Shown: in pieces, positions 43,842-56,500 of the stretch | Layout of the letters: each line of letters starts with the position of its first letter | Position numbering within the stretch: the first letter of the stretch is position 1 | Assembly: GCA_029379385.1 (NCBI GenBank) | Contig: CM055612.1 | Location: forward strand, 11,780,001 to 11,844,000 | Length of the DNA stretch: 64,000 bases | From: Quillaja saponaria | Taxonomy: Eukaryota > Streptophyta > Magnoliopsida > Fabales > Quillajaceae | Direction: 5' to 3' | Made by a program: the position numbers and the translations under genes | Notes under the pieces: generated by a model | What the model was told of the DNA's origin: nothing | Database searches by the model: none | What the model saw: only the letters and a program-made list of their open reading frames with translations

Positions 43842-46230
43842 GTAAGCACTCTTAAGGGCGACCAAAAGATCGCCCGACATTGCTATGTATCTACTTTCAG
43901 ACATAAAAGGGAAGTTCTAGGGATGGGTGAGCAACAAGACCCCGCGTGGCCCTACCCGAGAACTGTGATAGATAAAGTAAAAGCCAAATAAGTTGCAGAG
44001 GAAGTACTGATGCATACAAATGTTCTAAGGAAGACCATTAGGATCGGGGAGAACATCCAACATGAACAATAAAAGAAGTTAATCACCTTTTTGAGAGAGA
44101 ACATGGACGTATTTGCCTGGAACGCAACTAATATGCCAAGGATTGACCCAACAGTCATTACCCATGCCCTGAGTACGACCTTATGGTCAAACTTATCAAA
44201 TAACGGAAGAGGAATTTTGGCCTGGATTGATAATAGGCTATTGGAGAGGAGCTGGATAAACTCATAGAAGAAGGATTCATTAGAGAAGTCCACTACCCTG
44301 AGTGGTTAACAATGTGGTCATGGTACTGAAAAGCTAATGGCAATTGGCGCATGTGCATGGACTATACCGACTTGAACAAAGCCTGTCCTAAAGGCAATTT
44401 TTAGCTGCCTTGCATAGATAAGCTCATGGATGCCTCCTTGGGAAATGCCCTACTAAGCTTCATGGATGAATATTCAGGTTACAACCTAAATACCACTTTC
44501 CCTTGGGGATCAAGAGAAGACCTTTTTCATTACTGACCAAGGAACCTATTATTACAAAGGTATGTCTTTTGGCTTGAAAAATGTCAGCGCTACCTATCAT
44601 TAATAAAATTTTCAAACATCAAATAAGGCAAACGGTGGAGGCGTACATCGACGATATGCTTGTTAAGAGCAGGAAGGTCGATGATCACATCCACGACCTT
44701 GGTACAGTGTTTGATGTGTTGAAGAAATATTAGATGAAGTTGAACCTTACCAAATGCGCTTTTGGAGTAATGGCAGCTAAATTTTTAGGCTTCATGGTCA
44801 CACCTCGGGGCATCTAGGCTAATCCCGATAAGATACAAGCTATTGTTAACATACAAAGTCCATGTACTATAAAGGAAATGCAAAAGCTCACAGGTTGCGT
44901 AGTAGCTTTGTCACGATTTATGTCTAAGGTAAAAGAGCGGTGTATATCCTTTTATTCAATATATTAAAGAGAACTTTTGAATGGACAGATGAGTGTGAGT
45001 AATCTTTTAATCAGTTGAAGCAATATCTATGCACAATGCCAATTCTTGGGAAGCTAAACCAGGGAGAAGTACTGTATCTGTATCTAGCAATATCTAAGTG
45101 GACAATAAGCTCAGTTTTAATTATAGAGCACGACGATAAACCGCAACTTGTCTACTATGTAATCCGTGTCTTACAAGGTGTAGAGAAAAAAATACCTTAC
45201 CATGGAAAAAATGGCCTTCATGGTCATCATGTCAGCCAAAAAGTTACGATCATATTTTCAGGTGTATACTATTGAGGTTCACACAACACAACCCATATGG
45301 TGAATCCTGCAAGATCCCAGTTCCTTGGGATGCATGGTTCTATGGTCGGTAGAATTGAGTGAATTTGACATCTGGTACGCTTCGAGATGCTCAATTAAGG
45401 CCTAAGTGTTGGCTGATTTTATCCTAGAATGCACCCCATTGGAAGACGAGCAAATCATGATGGATTCTTCGTCATCTCCTTTGATCCCGTGGATGCTTTA
45501 CGTTGATGGTTTGTCAAGCAAGAAAGGAAATGGAGGTGGTTTGGCCCAGTAAGGTCCTGATAATGTGCTCATCCAATATGCCTTGGAATTTGATTTCCCG
45601 ACCTCTAACAATGAGGCAGAATATGAAGCTTTGATCACAAGCCTGCAGCTTCTTGGGCTATTGGCCTTACCAGCCTCCAAGTGTACAGTGATTCACAGCT
45701 GGTGGTCAGCCATATCAAGGGTACATATGTAGCACGGTAGTCATCGATGTAGAAATATCTGGAAAAAGTAAAATAGCTTTGCTCCATATTCTAGACAATA
45801 ATAATTCAACGGATACCCCGTTTGAAAAATGTAAGGGCTGATGCCCTCTTTCGTTTGACTGAAAACCCTGGTATCAAGGACAACATATCGGTGTTTATGG
45901 AGCATCTTAAGGCGCCAAGTTATGCCATACAAAGTGTGTTGGCCAGTGAAGATCCCGAGCCTAGCTGACGCGATCCTATAAAAAATTACCTGAAATTGGA
46001 CAACTCCTAAGCAACAAGAAAGAGGCCCGAGCAGTCATATGAAGATCAACGAGATACGTCATTTGGCAAGAAAAGCTTTACTGAAGATCACATACTTTGC
46101 CACTACTACAATGCCTTAGGCCAGCTAAAGCTTCTTATGCAATAGTTGAGGTCCATGAAAGAGTGTGTGACTCTCGTATAGGTGGTCGCACACTTTCTTA
46201 TAATATCCTAAAGGCGGCATATTCAATCTC
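43842..46230 (+). pseudogene. Tat-like RT, RNase H and integrase start
   Basis: After the solo LTR the polyprotein resumes with TLKGDQKIARHCYVSTF. RT motifs include a plausible PF/YYYKGMSFGLKNVSATY region (44550-44600) and the catalytic AYIDDMLVKS (44642-44671), where Tat-type RTs have YIDDM. RNase H shows WMLYVDGLSSKKGNGGG (45489-45540) and NNEAEYEALI (45608-45637). The integrase zinc-binding start appears as LLQCLRPAKASYAIVEVHER (about 46100-46158) with RIGGRTLSYNILK behind it. Stops are abundant. The homology ends near 46230. Confidence 0.85.
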
Positions 46231-46935
46231 CATTCTCCACCAATCATGTTTCAGATTTTTTATGTTTCTTAATCAGTCTTCTTGGACATGGTCACATGGA
46301 ACTAGACATTTTTCTTGTCTGCATATCAAGACATTAATAAAGTTTAATTCTTGATCCATGTGTTTCACTTATCATGATTTCTTATTATTTTACAAAACAT
46401 AATTGTATATCTTTTTGTTTGTTACAATGACAATCATTTCTCTCTGTGGTAATTGGGGATTCTGGACCTCAGACACGCTAGTTATTTCATATTTGTAGTT
46501 TTCTTTTTATTTCATGCAGTTCTTTGACTTTTCAGATGGTTCGAAGATTCTTAGGGAAAGGCTTGGGGTTGGAGACATATGCTTTAGACGTGATAAAGGT
46601 ACTTTTTTTTTTTTTTTTTTTGAATAAGAATTCATTGATCCCCTACGAGAAAGGGGATGTTTTCTCATAATATCATATTAATCTTTCAATTAATGACTTG
46701 AAAGTAGAAATAGGTGTACAATGTTAGGTACAAGTAAAATTTCAATGAATTTTTGGGTCATAATATAATGTTCACTTGTTTAAAATTTCAATTAATATCA
46801 TAGTATATTCCTCTATCTTTGTTTTTCATAAAAACATATACTATTATCAAAATTGTATCTGATTACATGCATGTTGTTATGTTTGCACCTCACTTGTTGT
46901 TAAGTGTATTTATACTTATTTTTGCATTCTTACTT

Positions 46936-47075
46936 ATTTGGATCCCCACCTTCATGGACGATGAAGACCATAAATTATTATTTATTTCATTATTTGGATC
47001 CCTTTCCCATACCTTTATGGGTGATGAAGGCCATAAACTATTTTTTATTTCATTATTCGGATCTCCACCTTCATG
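46936..47075. repeat. Tandem repeat, unit about 66 bp
   Basis: ATTTGGATCCC, an ACCTT(C/T)ATGG segment, GATGAAGRCCATAAA and TTTATTTCATTATT recur two and a half times. They create open frames on both strands that look protein-like only because the unit is close to a multiple of three. Confidence 0.8.
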
Positions 47076-47929
47076 AGTGATAAATATCATAATTTTTTTT
47101 ATTTATTAGTATTTGGACTCTCATCTTCATTGGGTGGAAAAACATATAAATTTAAATAAATTGTATTTTTTAACTAAAAATATTTAATATGATACCGGTA
47201 ATATTTAATATTTAATATTTAATTTCTGCCTCTGCCTAGCATGGCCTTTCATGTTCAGTCACCACTGTCTATTCCGTGAAATTCGACCCAATTTCATGTA
47301 TTTTGGGTTGTCAACAGATTGCAGTGTATTTTATTTGAGGATCAAGGCTGACCCGTTCTATCAATGTGATCATCTATTGAGGTAACCGAAGGGTTCACAT
47401 GGAGAAAGCGTCAGAGTTAAAGTTTTTCCAGGGACTGATTACGCCTTCATCGTGGCAAAACTTGTAATTATCCTGAAAATGAATATTGTAACTCATACGT
47501 TTCAAGTCTTTGTGGTAATAGAATATGCAGCTTGATTTTAGATTGGTATTTGTACATTTGAATTTGTTGTATAAATTTCATGCTGGTATTAATAAAAGTC
47601 ATTGCTTCATTCCCTTTTGGCAAATATCTGTTGCTTTATCAGTTCACATGTTTATTAATCATTTTTTTTTTTTTCAATTCCATTTTTATTCATTAGGCAG
47701 TAGTTCATTGAAGCTACCTGCAAAGTTAGAGTTTACTTTCTCTTGACAGAGATTATCAGTTACAAATCTTAGCAGTGCATTCCATAAAATTCTTCTCCAT
47801 CTCAGGTCAGAGTGGTTAAAGAGGAGTCTGTTTACCAAGATTAGACGGTCCAAACTTTTGCTGTCTCTGAAATGGAAATTTGGATTCCAAAAATAATGTA
47901 TCTTTTTTTTATATTTTACAAACCTGCCC

Positions 47930-48062
47930 ACTTCAAGCTATTGGATTCTACTGGCTATTGCATACAAACAATACATCATGAATGTTATATTTTTACATAC
48001 CTGCCCACTTCAAGCTATTGGATTCTAATGGCTGCTGCATACAAACAATATATCATGAACAA
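47930..48062. repeat. 72-bp tandem duplication behind AVT6
   Basis: CTGCCCACTTCAAGCTATTG with the following 45 bp occurs at about 47925 and 47999 with few changes. It lies within 200 bp of the stop codon of the AVT6 gene and may be in its 3' UTR. Confidence 0.88.
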
Positions 48063-48129
48063 GCACAAACACAAGCGCCTCAACTACAAAACTCCCCTTG
48101 ATTCTGCCACCCCGTTCCCAAAAGCAAGT

Positions 48130-50243
48130 TTATGATCTGCTACTGAGAAAATTGTATATGTTGGTGGAGATGGCAATTGCGCTTGTTATTACTGCTAGGA
48201 TAATCATTATTGCTGCAGTAATTTTATCCCTTGTGGTTGATACACCTTGGGAATCCCTGTCATTGAACAAAAAGAAAATTAGATCAAGCCTCATTCTTTT
48301 CTATGCTTTTTTTTTGTGTGGAAAAGGGGAATGAGAGCGAGTCCTTTGAGCAAGCACCTTAGAGCAATGGCACCAGGGAAGATGAAAGCAAGGCAGACTG
48401 CAGTGGTTGAACCCAGAAACTGAAAGAAATACCATATATTTGGGACTGCTATTGCTACAAGATAGCTAAAGAATAGCAGAACAATGGTGAGGCATAAAAA
48501 TCTTCTGTTGTCTGTGGCCAAAAGAGGTTTCTTAGGGAATAGAAATTCATCTATGTTGGCCCTCAAAGAGAAATTGAGAAGAGGGAACACAAGCATGATA
48601 TGGAATGTGTAGCTCAAGCGAACCACATCATTGAGTAGGGAACCGATTGCTGACCCAGAACCCTGGTCAAAATTCACAAGTATGTCGGATTGTATTGAAT
48701 CCCCAAACAACAGGTACCCAAATAGGCCCATGGCAGAGTAGATGGCAGCACAAAGTATTAATGCTATTCGTACTGCTGTGGTCATATCAGAAGGTTTGGT
48801 AAGCTCAAATCCAATTGGGTGTACTGCAAATAAAAGCATTCACCATCAAAGAACTTTGTCAAACAGTTGAGATAGCTTAGACATGTAGTTTCGAAAAATA
48901 AAAAATGGAATGCCACTAATTTCCCTAATACCATTAAAATGAAATGTGAAGGCTGTCACGATGACTGGAACAGCAGTAAATAGATCGAAGAAGGAGGTTT
49001 GGCGGTCTAACTGCGGAAACAGTCTTGGAGTCTTTGTTTTTCCTTGCAAAAGTGCAGATACTGCCAACACAGAACATATACTAACAAACACCACAGCAAG
49101 AAGAGTTGAAATTGCCGAGCTGAACTTCAAGGATTCTGTCATAATCCCAACCAGTACCATATACAGAAAACAGATTGTCAGTGCAATTCTTTGCTATCAA
49201 ACTTCCACATTTGCAAATTACAGGCTAGGCTAATCAACATGAACATGCCTAGCATCTTATGGGATCAAACGTATGATGATTTTGTAGCTAAAATTGTTGA
49301 TAAATTAAGTTGGAAGTGCACTGACCTACACGTCGGTACAAGACCAATGGTAGCATAACGAAGACTAATGTGATAAGGAGAGAAAATTCTCTGGACGTCC
49401 ACCATTGAAATCCAAACCATTGTTGCAAAATACCCAAGTGCACTTCACCTTCTGGTTGATTCCCAGAGAAGACATCCCCTGAATTATCAAAGATCCATAG
49501 TAATTTCAAATCATTGTTACATGAAGCAGGTTTGTCACCAAGAGAATATCAAATCACTCTGTTAAAATTTGTCAAAACAAAAAGTGACCCAAAATCTTAA
49601 AGCCTATCAACATGTTACCCATAAGTCATTTTCAAAAACGAAACTTTGCAATTTGTCACTCAATCTTCTGCAAATCTCAAAAAGCTGAGATGAATAATGT
49701 TTCATAATTAGCAATTGCCCCTAAAAAAGTATAATCAATATGGGTCTATGTTTAACTAACCCAAAATAAAAATTTCAACAAATTTATCCAAAATATAAAC
49801 AAACTCTACTAAAATCCTCTTTAACAAATTGTTCTTAAGGAGAAAAACCTAAACGGAAGACCACATCCACAACAATCCTCACCGATGATAATAAGGTACA
49901 TAACCAACGCCCCAAGATTGGTAATCATCACACAAACTTGAGCAGCCAATGATCCCACCGGTCCAAACGCTTCCCTCATGACCCCAGCATACGTCGTCGT
50001 TTCTCCAGAATGCGTAAACCTCATCAGGAAATCCACCGATAATTCTGCCAGAAAACCGATAATCAGAATTAAGGCGATAGCTGGAATTATACCGAGGACC
50101 TTCAAAGTCATCGGTATTGACATAATCCCGGCGCCAATTATGGTCGTAGTAACATTGAAAACCGCGCCTAAGACCGATCCTGGCTTTACTGCTGGTTTGC
50201 CGTCCGGCAAGAGGGGGACGTTAATTCCCGCTGCCGGCGACAT
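48130..50243 (-). CDS. AVT6: AVT6-type vacuolar amino-acid transporter
   Basis: AVT6 proteins (AAAP/SLC38-like family) export amino acids such as Asp and Glu from the plant vacuole. Five exons on the minus strand join in frame to 436 codons: 50243-49883, 49478-49326, 49135-48932, 48823-48358 and 48256-48130. All borders are GT..AG and phases agree. The protein opens MSPAAGINVPLLPDG. The first membrane helix region has AVFNVTTTIIGAGIMSIP, the family signature. Further landmarks are VHLGILQQWFG, VIVTAFTFHFN, VHPIGFEL, GLFGYLLFGD and NIWYFFQFLGSTTAV. The last exon encodes GVSTTRDKITAAIMIILAV and the C-terminal helix. The length and about 11 hydrophobic segments are normal for the family. No lesion was seen. 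The subtype letter (A to E) cannot be settled here. Confidence 0.92.
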
Positions 50244-51617
50244 CCCAGCGGTGGATTTACCGGCTGAGGAAGAATGTTACTGGAATTATTGCCACCTTTG
50301 AATATAAATGCGCAATAAAGTCAGTGTACTTATATGAGAACAGGGATAGATGATTGGGTTCATTGCAATTATCAAAATGTACGGTTTTCTCTATGAATTT
50401 ACCAAAATGTATTAATGAATGGAAAGATCAGATTTTCTAAAGTGAGGTTAAATAAGGGGTAAGATTGGAATTTAGGGCTTTAAATTTGTGGGAGATCTTG
50501 AGAATTAGGGGCGGTTTGGAGTGATGACATAAAATATGACGAACGGTCCCACTCACGTCCCTCTCATTTTATTAATTTTTTTTTATACATTTAATAAAAT
50601 AATAATTTAAAAATATTGATATGATATGTGATAACTCCATAGATATCTTATTTAATTATATATTTTTGTTAATATAAATATTATTTTTAATTAACAAATT
50701 AATATAATGAATCAAAATTAAATTAAATTTATTTTGTAAGAGTAAATTAAATCTTAATCAAAATTTATGATTATTTGCTTTTCATAATATTTTTTTGTAA
50801 TCTCAAATTTCTAGTATTATAGGAAATCTTTAAGTATTTGTCTTATCGTTTAAAACATGTCTTTTAAATTAATTAAAATATTCTAAATCAAATTATAATT
50901 GAATAAAAAATTATAAAAATAATATTTATAGTATAAGACAAGTTAAATTTTATTTATTTTAAATGTAGGTAAAATATTATACGATGGGATTTGAGATCAA
51001 TCCGTATCCAATAATTGTAACTTTACGTGGATAGAGAAGTGAGAAATTGAAATAATGGTGCTCAAAAAAAGGATACCTTTTATTCGATGTGGATGGCCTC
51101 CACTTGAACCATACAAGTTGGTCCATTTGGTAAGCAAGCTCGTCCCCACACCCAAAAGAAATACCAATGTTATCAATAACTTCGTCCCTTCTTGATATGT
51201 TATGCACATCCCTAGACGGAAACACAAATCTCGAAAAACAAAATTACAAATCTCGAAAAACAAAATTATAGATATATTATCAATTATTAGATTTAGAGAA
51301 TACTATTTTATTAATTATATAATTGAGAAAATATTATAATAATAATAAAAAAAATTATTATTTAGAGTTTAATTCGTATATATTCTTATATATGTGAGAT
51401 GAATGGATTACGCCATATTATGTAAGGGAAAGGGCTAGCTTGAGAAGCGAAGAAGCAATTTTCATCTTCACCCCCAAGTCCTCATCATAAGTCCCCGCTC
51501 CACACCAACCAGCTATCCATCATTTGGATCATGTAGCTATTAGCGACAAGTCATCGTCATCATCCCATCAACTCAACTCAATATATGCGAAACCTTTCTC
51601 TTTCTGTTTGTTGATGA

Positions 51618-51648
<31 letters not shown>

Positions 51649-53260
51649 AATACATAACATTTATATATAATCCAAATAGCTATTAGCGACATGTCATCAT
51701 CCTCATCAACTCAACTCATTATATGTCAAACCTTTCTCTTTTTTTTTTGTTGATAATTTATATTTGCTTCTTCTTCTTTTTTATACATAACATTTATATA
51801 TATTGAAAAGTTTTATGTGGCTTTTTTTCAATTAAGATATAGGAGACTCCACAATATATTTAAAAATAAAGAGACTTCTCCTTCCTGAAGTCTATAAACA
51901 AGCTCGGAACGCCTACTACACTCATTTGTTAAGTCCAAATTTATCTGAAAATATGACTCTGAATCTGACTTGTAAGGCAAGAGAAGAAGCAGTCCATAAA
52001 CTATAAAGAGAAAATAGAGTGGAAGGAAAATGAGAATTCATTTATCTTTGGAGCGTAGCCCATTTATATACAAATAGGTGGTGAATGTGGTGGTACCACA
52101 TGAAAACAAGGGCTTATCAATTTGACACACTAGAGATAAAAAATCTTTAATTGATCAAATATTTGAATTATTGGATGATTTTATAACTCAATAAAATCAT
52201 GTACTAATACACTCACATCTTAGCGTTACTATATTTATACTATTTCTAATCACTATATTTCCTATATGGGACTAAGAAAAACATAAAATAAACCTAAAAC
52301 TAATAACTAAGAGAATTATATCATAATTATTAAAATACAAGAAACTAAAATATCTTACTCACCATTCTTGTCCTACATTAGTCCCCCTTACTTGGGGAAA
52401 ACTCAACCTCGAGTTTAATAATGCAAATTGATATCTTCCTCTCCATATGAAGAGATATTTGAAATACTTGAAACTTTATAAAGTATTCTCACATTTAAAT
52501 TTTATAATTTTTGCATCTCAAATATTCACGCTGACTTTCAACTCAAATAATGGATCAACCACTTTGTTAGTATTACTTCAATGCCAATGAAATCAGCCTC
52601 TACAACAATTGCAACTGGTGGCTTCAAAGAATTCTGAATAATAGACTCAATTGGATAGTATTCTAAGTGAAATTTTTGTCTTTAAGAACATTAGAATCAA
52701 CAATCTTCTTTTCTTCTCCTTTAATAAGAATGTCCAGTAAAGCAGTTTCATGTTTATCACTTTCTTCTTTTGCTTATGCTAACTTTTCGTTAATAACATC
52801 TTCATTGATAGGATGGTAAATAGGCTTCAAGTTTTTTTGAACTTCCTCTGTCAATAAGAAAATTCTAATGCCCTTACATTAATTAAATTTCACTTATGTA
52901 ATTCAACTAAATTTTAATTACCTAGAATTTATCAAGTATTTTTGAATTATTACATACTTTCATCATGCATACAATTAAAAATTCAAGTTTTTCTATGTTA
53001 ATTCCCACAGTCATTTTTATAAATTTCTTGTTTTTCATAACCCTCATTTGCCCTCAACTACAATCCTACAAGAAGCCTTAAAACCACTTACTTATTATCT
53101 AAATTTTTATGCATAATCCACAAGCAAACTCATAAATTTTCTAAAGAGTCACTTGATTTCCAAAATTAAAACTTCAACTAAACTTTTGGGTTGAAGATTC
53201 ATACCCTTGAAGTCTTAATTACATAAACCGCTAACACAAACTAGCTTCATGAAGCAAATA
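50244..53260. other. Spacer with repeats and a weak retroelement trace
   Basis: A minus-strand run at 51230-50980 (for example DELAYQMDQLVWFKWRP) looks like exon debris but is not recognised. A tandem pair lies at 51537-51800. On the minus strand the complement of 52381-52400 gives AAGTAAGGGGGACTAATGTA, preceded by CTCGAGGTTGAGTTTTCCCC. This resembles a gypsy polypurine tract before a 3' LTR. Long minus-strand frames at 52440-52850 (EVQKNLKPIYHPINEDVIN) may be the tail of its polyprotein, with low certainty. Confidence 0.4.
51537..51800. repeat. Tandem duplication, unit about 140 bp
   Basis: TAGCTATTAGCGACA(A/T)GTCA, CATCAACTCAACTCA, TATATG(C/T)(G/C)AAACCTTTCTC and ATACATAACATTTATATATA occur twice in the same order. 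Each copy has a TA- or CTT-rich middle of different length. Confidence 0.88.
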
Positions 53261-55004
53261 GTTCACGGGAAGGTAGCTAGTTTCAACCAACCCAAAATCC
53301 TACTAGAAAGGCAGGCGTTGGAGCAATATTCAGGGCACAAAATTGCTGTCCCTGCACCTGAAACTCTTCTACTCCACCCCTTGTTGCAACTAAGTTGAAG
53401 CTTAGAAAGGATAATAAAAAAAATAAAAATAAATAAAATAAAATAAAAACTAGTACAGAACAGAGCAACAAAAATAACGGCAAGTGCTACCAAACAGTCG
53501 ATCATCCAAGCTGAATTTCAGTTTCCAAATCCTCCCAACATCAAGCTACTACTGCCTGGAAATGAAAGGAAAGATAGAACTCACCAAAGGAGTGAATATG
53601 GCAGCTCAAAAAGGAGTAACCCGCAGACAAAAAAAGAACAGAGAACACGAAGAAACAGAGGCACGACAGGGAACATTTGAGAAAGAACGAAAAGAACCAA
53701 GCAATTAAAAAGGAAGAGAGTAAGTCGGTTAACAAGGAGGGAAGAAAGGACAACCAAAAAAAAAAAAAAATCATTATAATATAGTAAAATAGTGGTTTAA
53801 ACATTTTTTACTAATTAGTGGTGTAAATTTATTAGTTTTCTTAGATATATATCAATCCTTGCTCAAAACTTATTACTATATACATATGTATACTAATTTC
53901 ACCCATTAATGCAATTCTCATGAAGAAATAATCGAAATCCAAGTCAAAAAAAAAAAAAAAAAAAAAAAAGTGGTGAACTTTAGTTTACTTATACATATAT
54001 ATAAATACTATTTTACTTTAATTTGTTTCAAGAAAATTTATTACTTATACAATCACGATAATTTATATATAACATCCTTACATGTACTTAGACTATAAGA
54101 TTATAACAAATTAGATTTCTCATTTTTATCCATGAATAATTTTTCTTTTACCTTTTTGGGCTCTATATATAGTTTTGTAAACTATTCCACCAAGTCGCCA
54201 CATCATAATCAAGTTTGCAGTATGCAAGATTCAATCTACAATGTTCAGGGAATCTCCATACTCTCAAAATAAAATTTTAAATTGACTAACCAGTTGGTGT
54301 ATTCTTTTTTGAAGAAGTTGCCATCAAGAATTGGAAGTTCATCATAGGTTTGTTGCACTTGCAAGACCGCATCGATTGATAGGTTGGCGTGAGCATAATC
54401 CTCAATCCTTGACAACGGCTGATGCCGATATTAAAAGGTACTCAAATCGTAAGGCCAAAGTTGCACGAAGGCACTCAATGCGTGAGAATGATGAGGGCGG
54501 GATAAATGACTTTTCCTTTTCTTCTGTTTGTCTTCTTTTGTTTGTTTTTTTTTTTTTTTTTCCCAAGTATTAGGTTATACACAACCCTAGTTGTCTTTGA
54601 AACAAATATGTATATCTTCTAGTCTCACTTTTTCGAGCGCAAGGTGAGAAGTTCAAGTTATGTGATTGGATATTGCTTGTGCCAGCTCGAGGGAGAGCAT
54701 CTCAGAGGAGTACTAACTATGGTTGTAGGGCTTTTCTCAAATTTGTATATGAGCCAGTTGACTTGCTTATATTGTAATTGTTTTCCGGGGCTCCTCACAA
54801 ATCCTGTTCTACCTTCCATGAGGTGAAACTTTATACTCGATAGGCCCTTTGCCTTCCCTTTATTTGCATTTTGGAATACATAATTGTAGTTAAGTAAATA
54901 TATACTTTCGTCAAGGTCCGGTTCCTTTATACCCTTTTAAATGAAATACCTGTTTCGAGGTCAAACTTTTCCAAAGAACTCGTTGGCTTCTTTTGTCACT
55001 GGAT

Positions 55005-55163
55005 ATATACGAAGCCTTCACATGCTCATGTCTATACGCATGGAAAGGAGGAGTAAGAGCCAACAGATGTCTCATGTGTGGTTGACACGTGACACTTGTA
55101 TTTATTGCAATTTTCACCACAATGTGTCTTCTTTCTCTTGCCTAATTTGTCTTTTGGAAGAGA
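55005..55163 (+). repeat. Inverted repeat, left arm
   Basis: From ATACGAAGCCTTCACATGC through TTTTGGAAG, this arm is the reverse complement, at about 85 percent by eye, of 56354-56500. Both arms encode the same peptide-like run in their own sense (MERRSKSQQMS.., DTCIYCNFHHN), so the repeated unit may once have been an exon. Confidence 0.85.
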
Positions 55164-56353
55164 ATGGTTGGTGGTGAATGGTGATGATGGGTTCTGTTAT
55201 ATAAAAGGTTTTTTCTACACTATAACTTGTTTTTTTGTAGTTTAATCAAATTCAAGCCATCCCTGTCATGAAAAAGAGATGGCTAAAAATGGCATACTGT
55301 GATACTGCAAACACCAGTGAAAGCAAAGAAAGTATCAATCCAACTATTATGACTATATTGCTTGCTTGATATTTCAGGCAAGAACTTTGTGGTCTTTCTT
55401 GACTGGATTATTAGGTGAGCGAACAAAACAGAACAGGGAAGAAACCATTCAAGGTTAGAAGTGGAGTAAATACAGAGTCAGAGATTTTTTATGCTCAAGG
55501 CTATAACTAAAGGGCTGTCATCTGTAATTCAAGGAATAGAAGTGGCTCCACTGCCCCGGGCTGTATCAGTATGTACTAAAGACAATCTGGGTAATGAAAT
55601 TTCTTGACCACTCATTGAACTAGTATTGTTAAAGTAGAACTTGCCCCTTTTTTATGGAAAAATAGAACGCTTTTATTAGACCTTCAACTCTGAACATCTA
55701 TACGCTTGTCTTTCCTATTTTTCAATTCAGAAAATAGGCATCCAAATACTGAATAGGTGATGGATTATTCAACTGGGGTTCTAGTTTTTGCATAAAGATT
55801 AAAGAACCAAACTTGTTCTGAATAGCTGCAGTTTCTCTTTTTCGTTTTATGGATAACAAAAAAAATTGAAGCTTTTTGTTTGTTTTTATTACTTGGTTGC
55901 TCAAGTTACTTCTAGTGATAGTTCATTTAAGTATTGGAGTTCAAGTTTCTAGCTTCGAAGTTGCTCTGCTTAGCTTAGCTTTTCTCCTCATGGAGACATA
56001 TGCTATATTAACATAACATTTCTGTCTTTGCTTCAATTGATGAGCGTGTACTAGTTTCTTTTCCATACCCTTCAAAAGGTTCTCTGCAATATTATTTAAC
56101 AGGTCAAGTGGCCTAACTTTCTAAGTTAGAAGATAGTTTAAGAAAGTGGCCTGGCGATCTCAACTGTCACCACAGAAATATAAAGAACTTTTTGGGGAGG
56201 GTAGAATCAAGTGGCAACCATTGTTCAGGGTTCTGTTGATTACTGGGGGCGGTTGAGATATTCAGGAAAGAAATGATGTGTCAAACTGAGAGTTCCATTC
56301 TCTGCAGTATGTTATGCTTTGTACATCCAAAGTTCATAATTAAGCCATGGCTT

Positions 56354-56500
56354 CCAAAAGACAAAAGGCAAGAGAAAGAATACAGATTATGGTGAAGACT
56401 GCAATAAATACAAGTGTCATTGTCGACCACACATAGAGACATTTGTTGCCTCTTACTCCTCCTTTCCATACGCATAGACATGAGCATTAAAGTTTTCATA
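56354..56500 (-). repeat. Inverted repeat, right arm
   Basis: This is the partner of 55005-55163, read from CTTCCAAAAGACAAAAGGC to GACATGAGCATTAAAG. The loop between the arms is about 1.19 kb. On the minus strand it encodes MERRSKRQQMSLCVVDNDTC followed by a Cys/His-containing stretch. Confidence 0.85.

Larger units (their letters stand above)
39324..46230 (+). mobile_element. Tat-like Ty3/gypsy element, truncated and interrupted
   Basis: The order is 5' LTR (39324-39581), primer-binding region, gag, protease, [solo LTR 41648-43841], RT, RNase H and the start of the integrase. It breaks off at about 46230 within the integrase zinc-binding domain, and no 3' LTR was found. Domain order and sequence style fit the non-chromovirus Tat/Athila side of plant gypsy elements. 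Many stops and frameshifts show that it is long dead. Confidence 0.85.
46231..48129. other. Spacer with small tandem repeats
   Basis: A short exon-like run at 46525-46600 reads FFDFSDGSKILRERLGVGDI before a GT donor-like site. I cannot name it. Two tandem repeats lie at 46936-47075 and 47930-48062. The rest is AT-rich. Confidence 0.45.

Noticed and set aside
46819..47090. Repeated peptide frames on both strands
   Set aside because: They derive from the 66-bp tandem repeat and are not supported by splice signals or homology.
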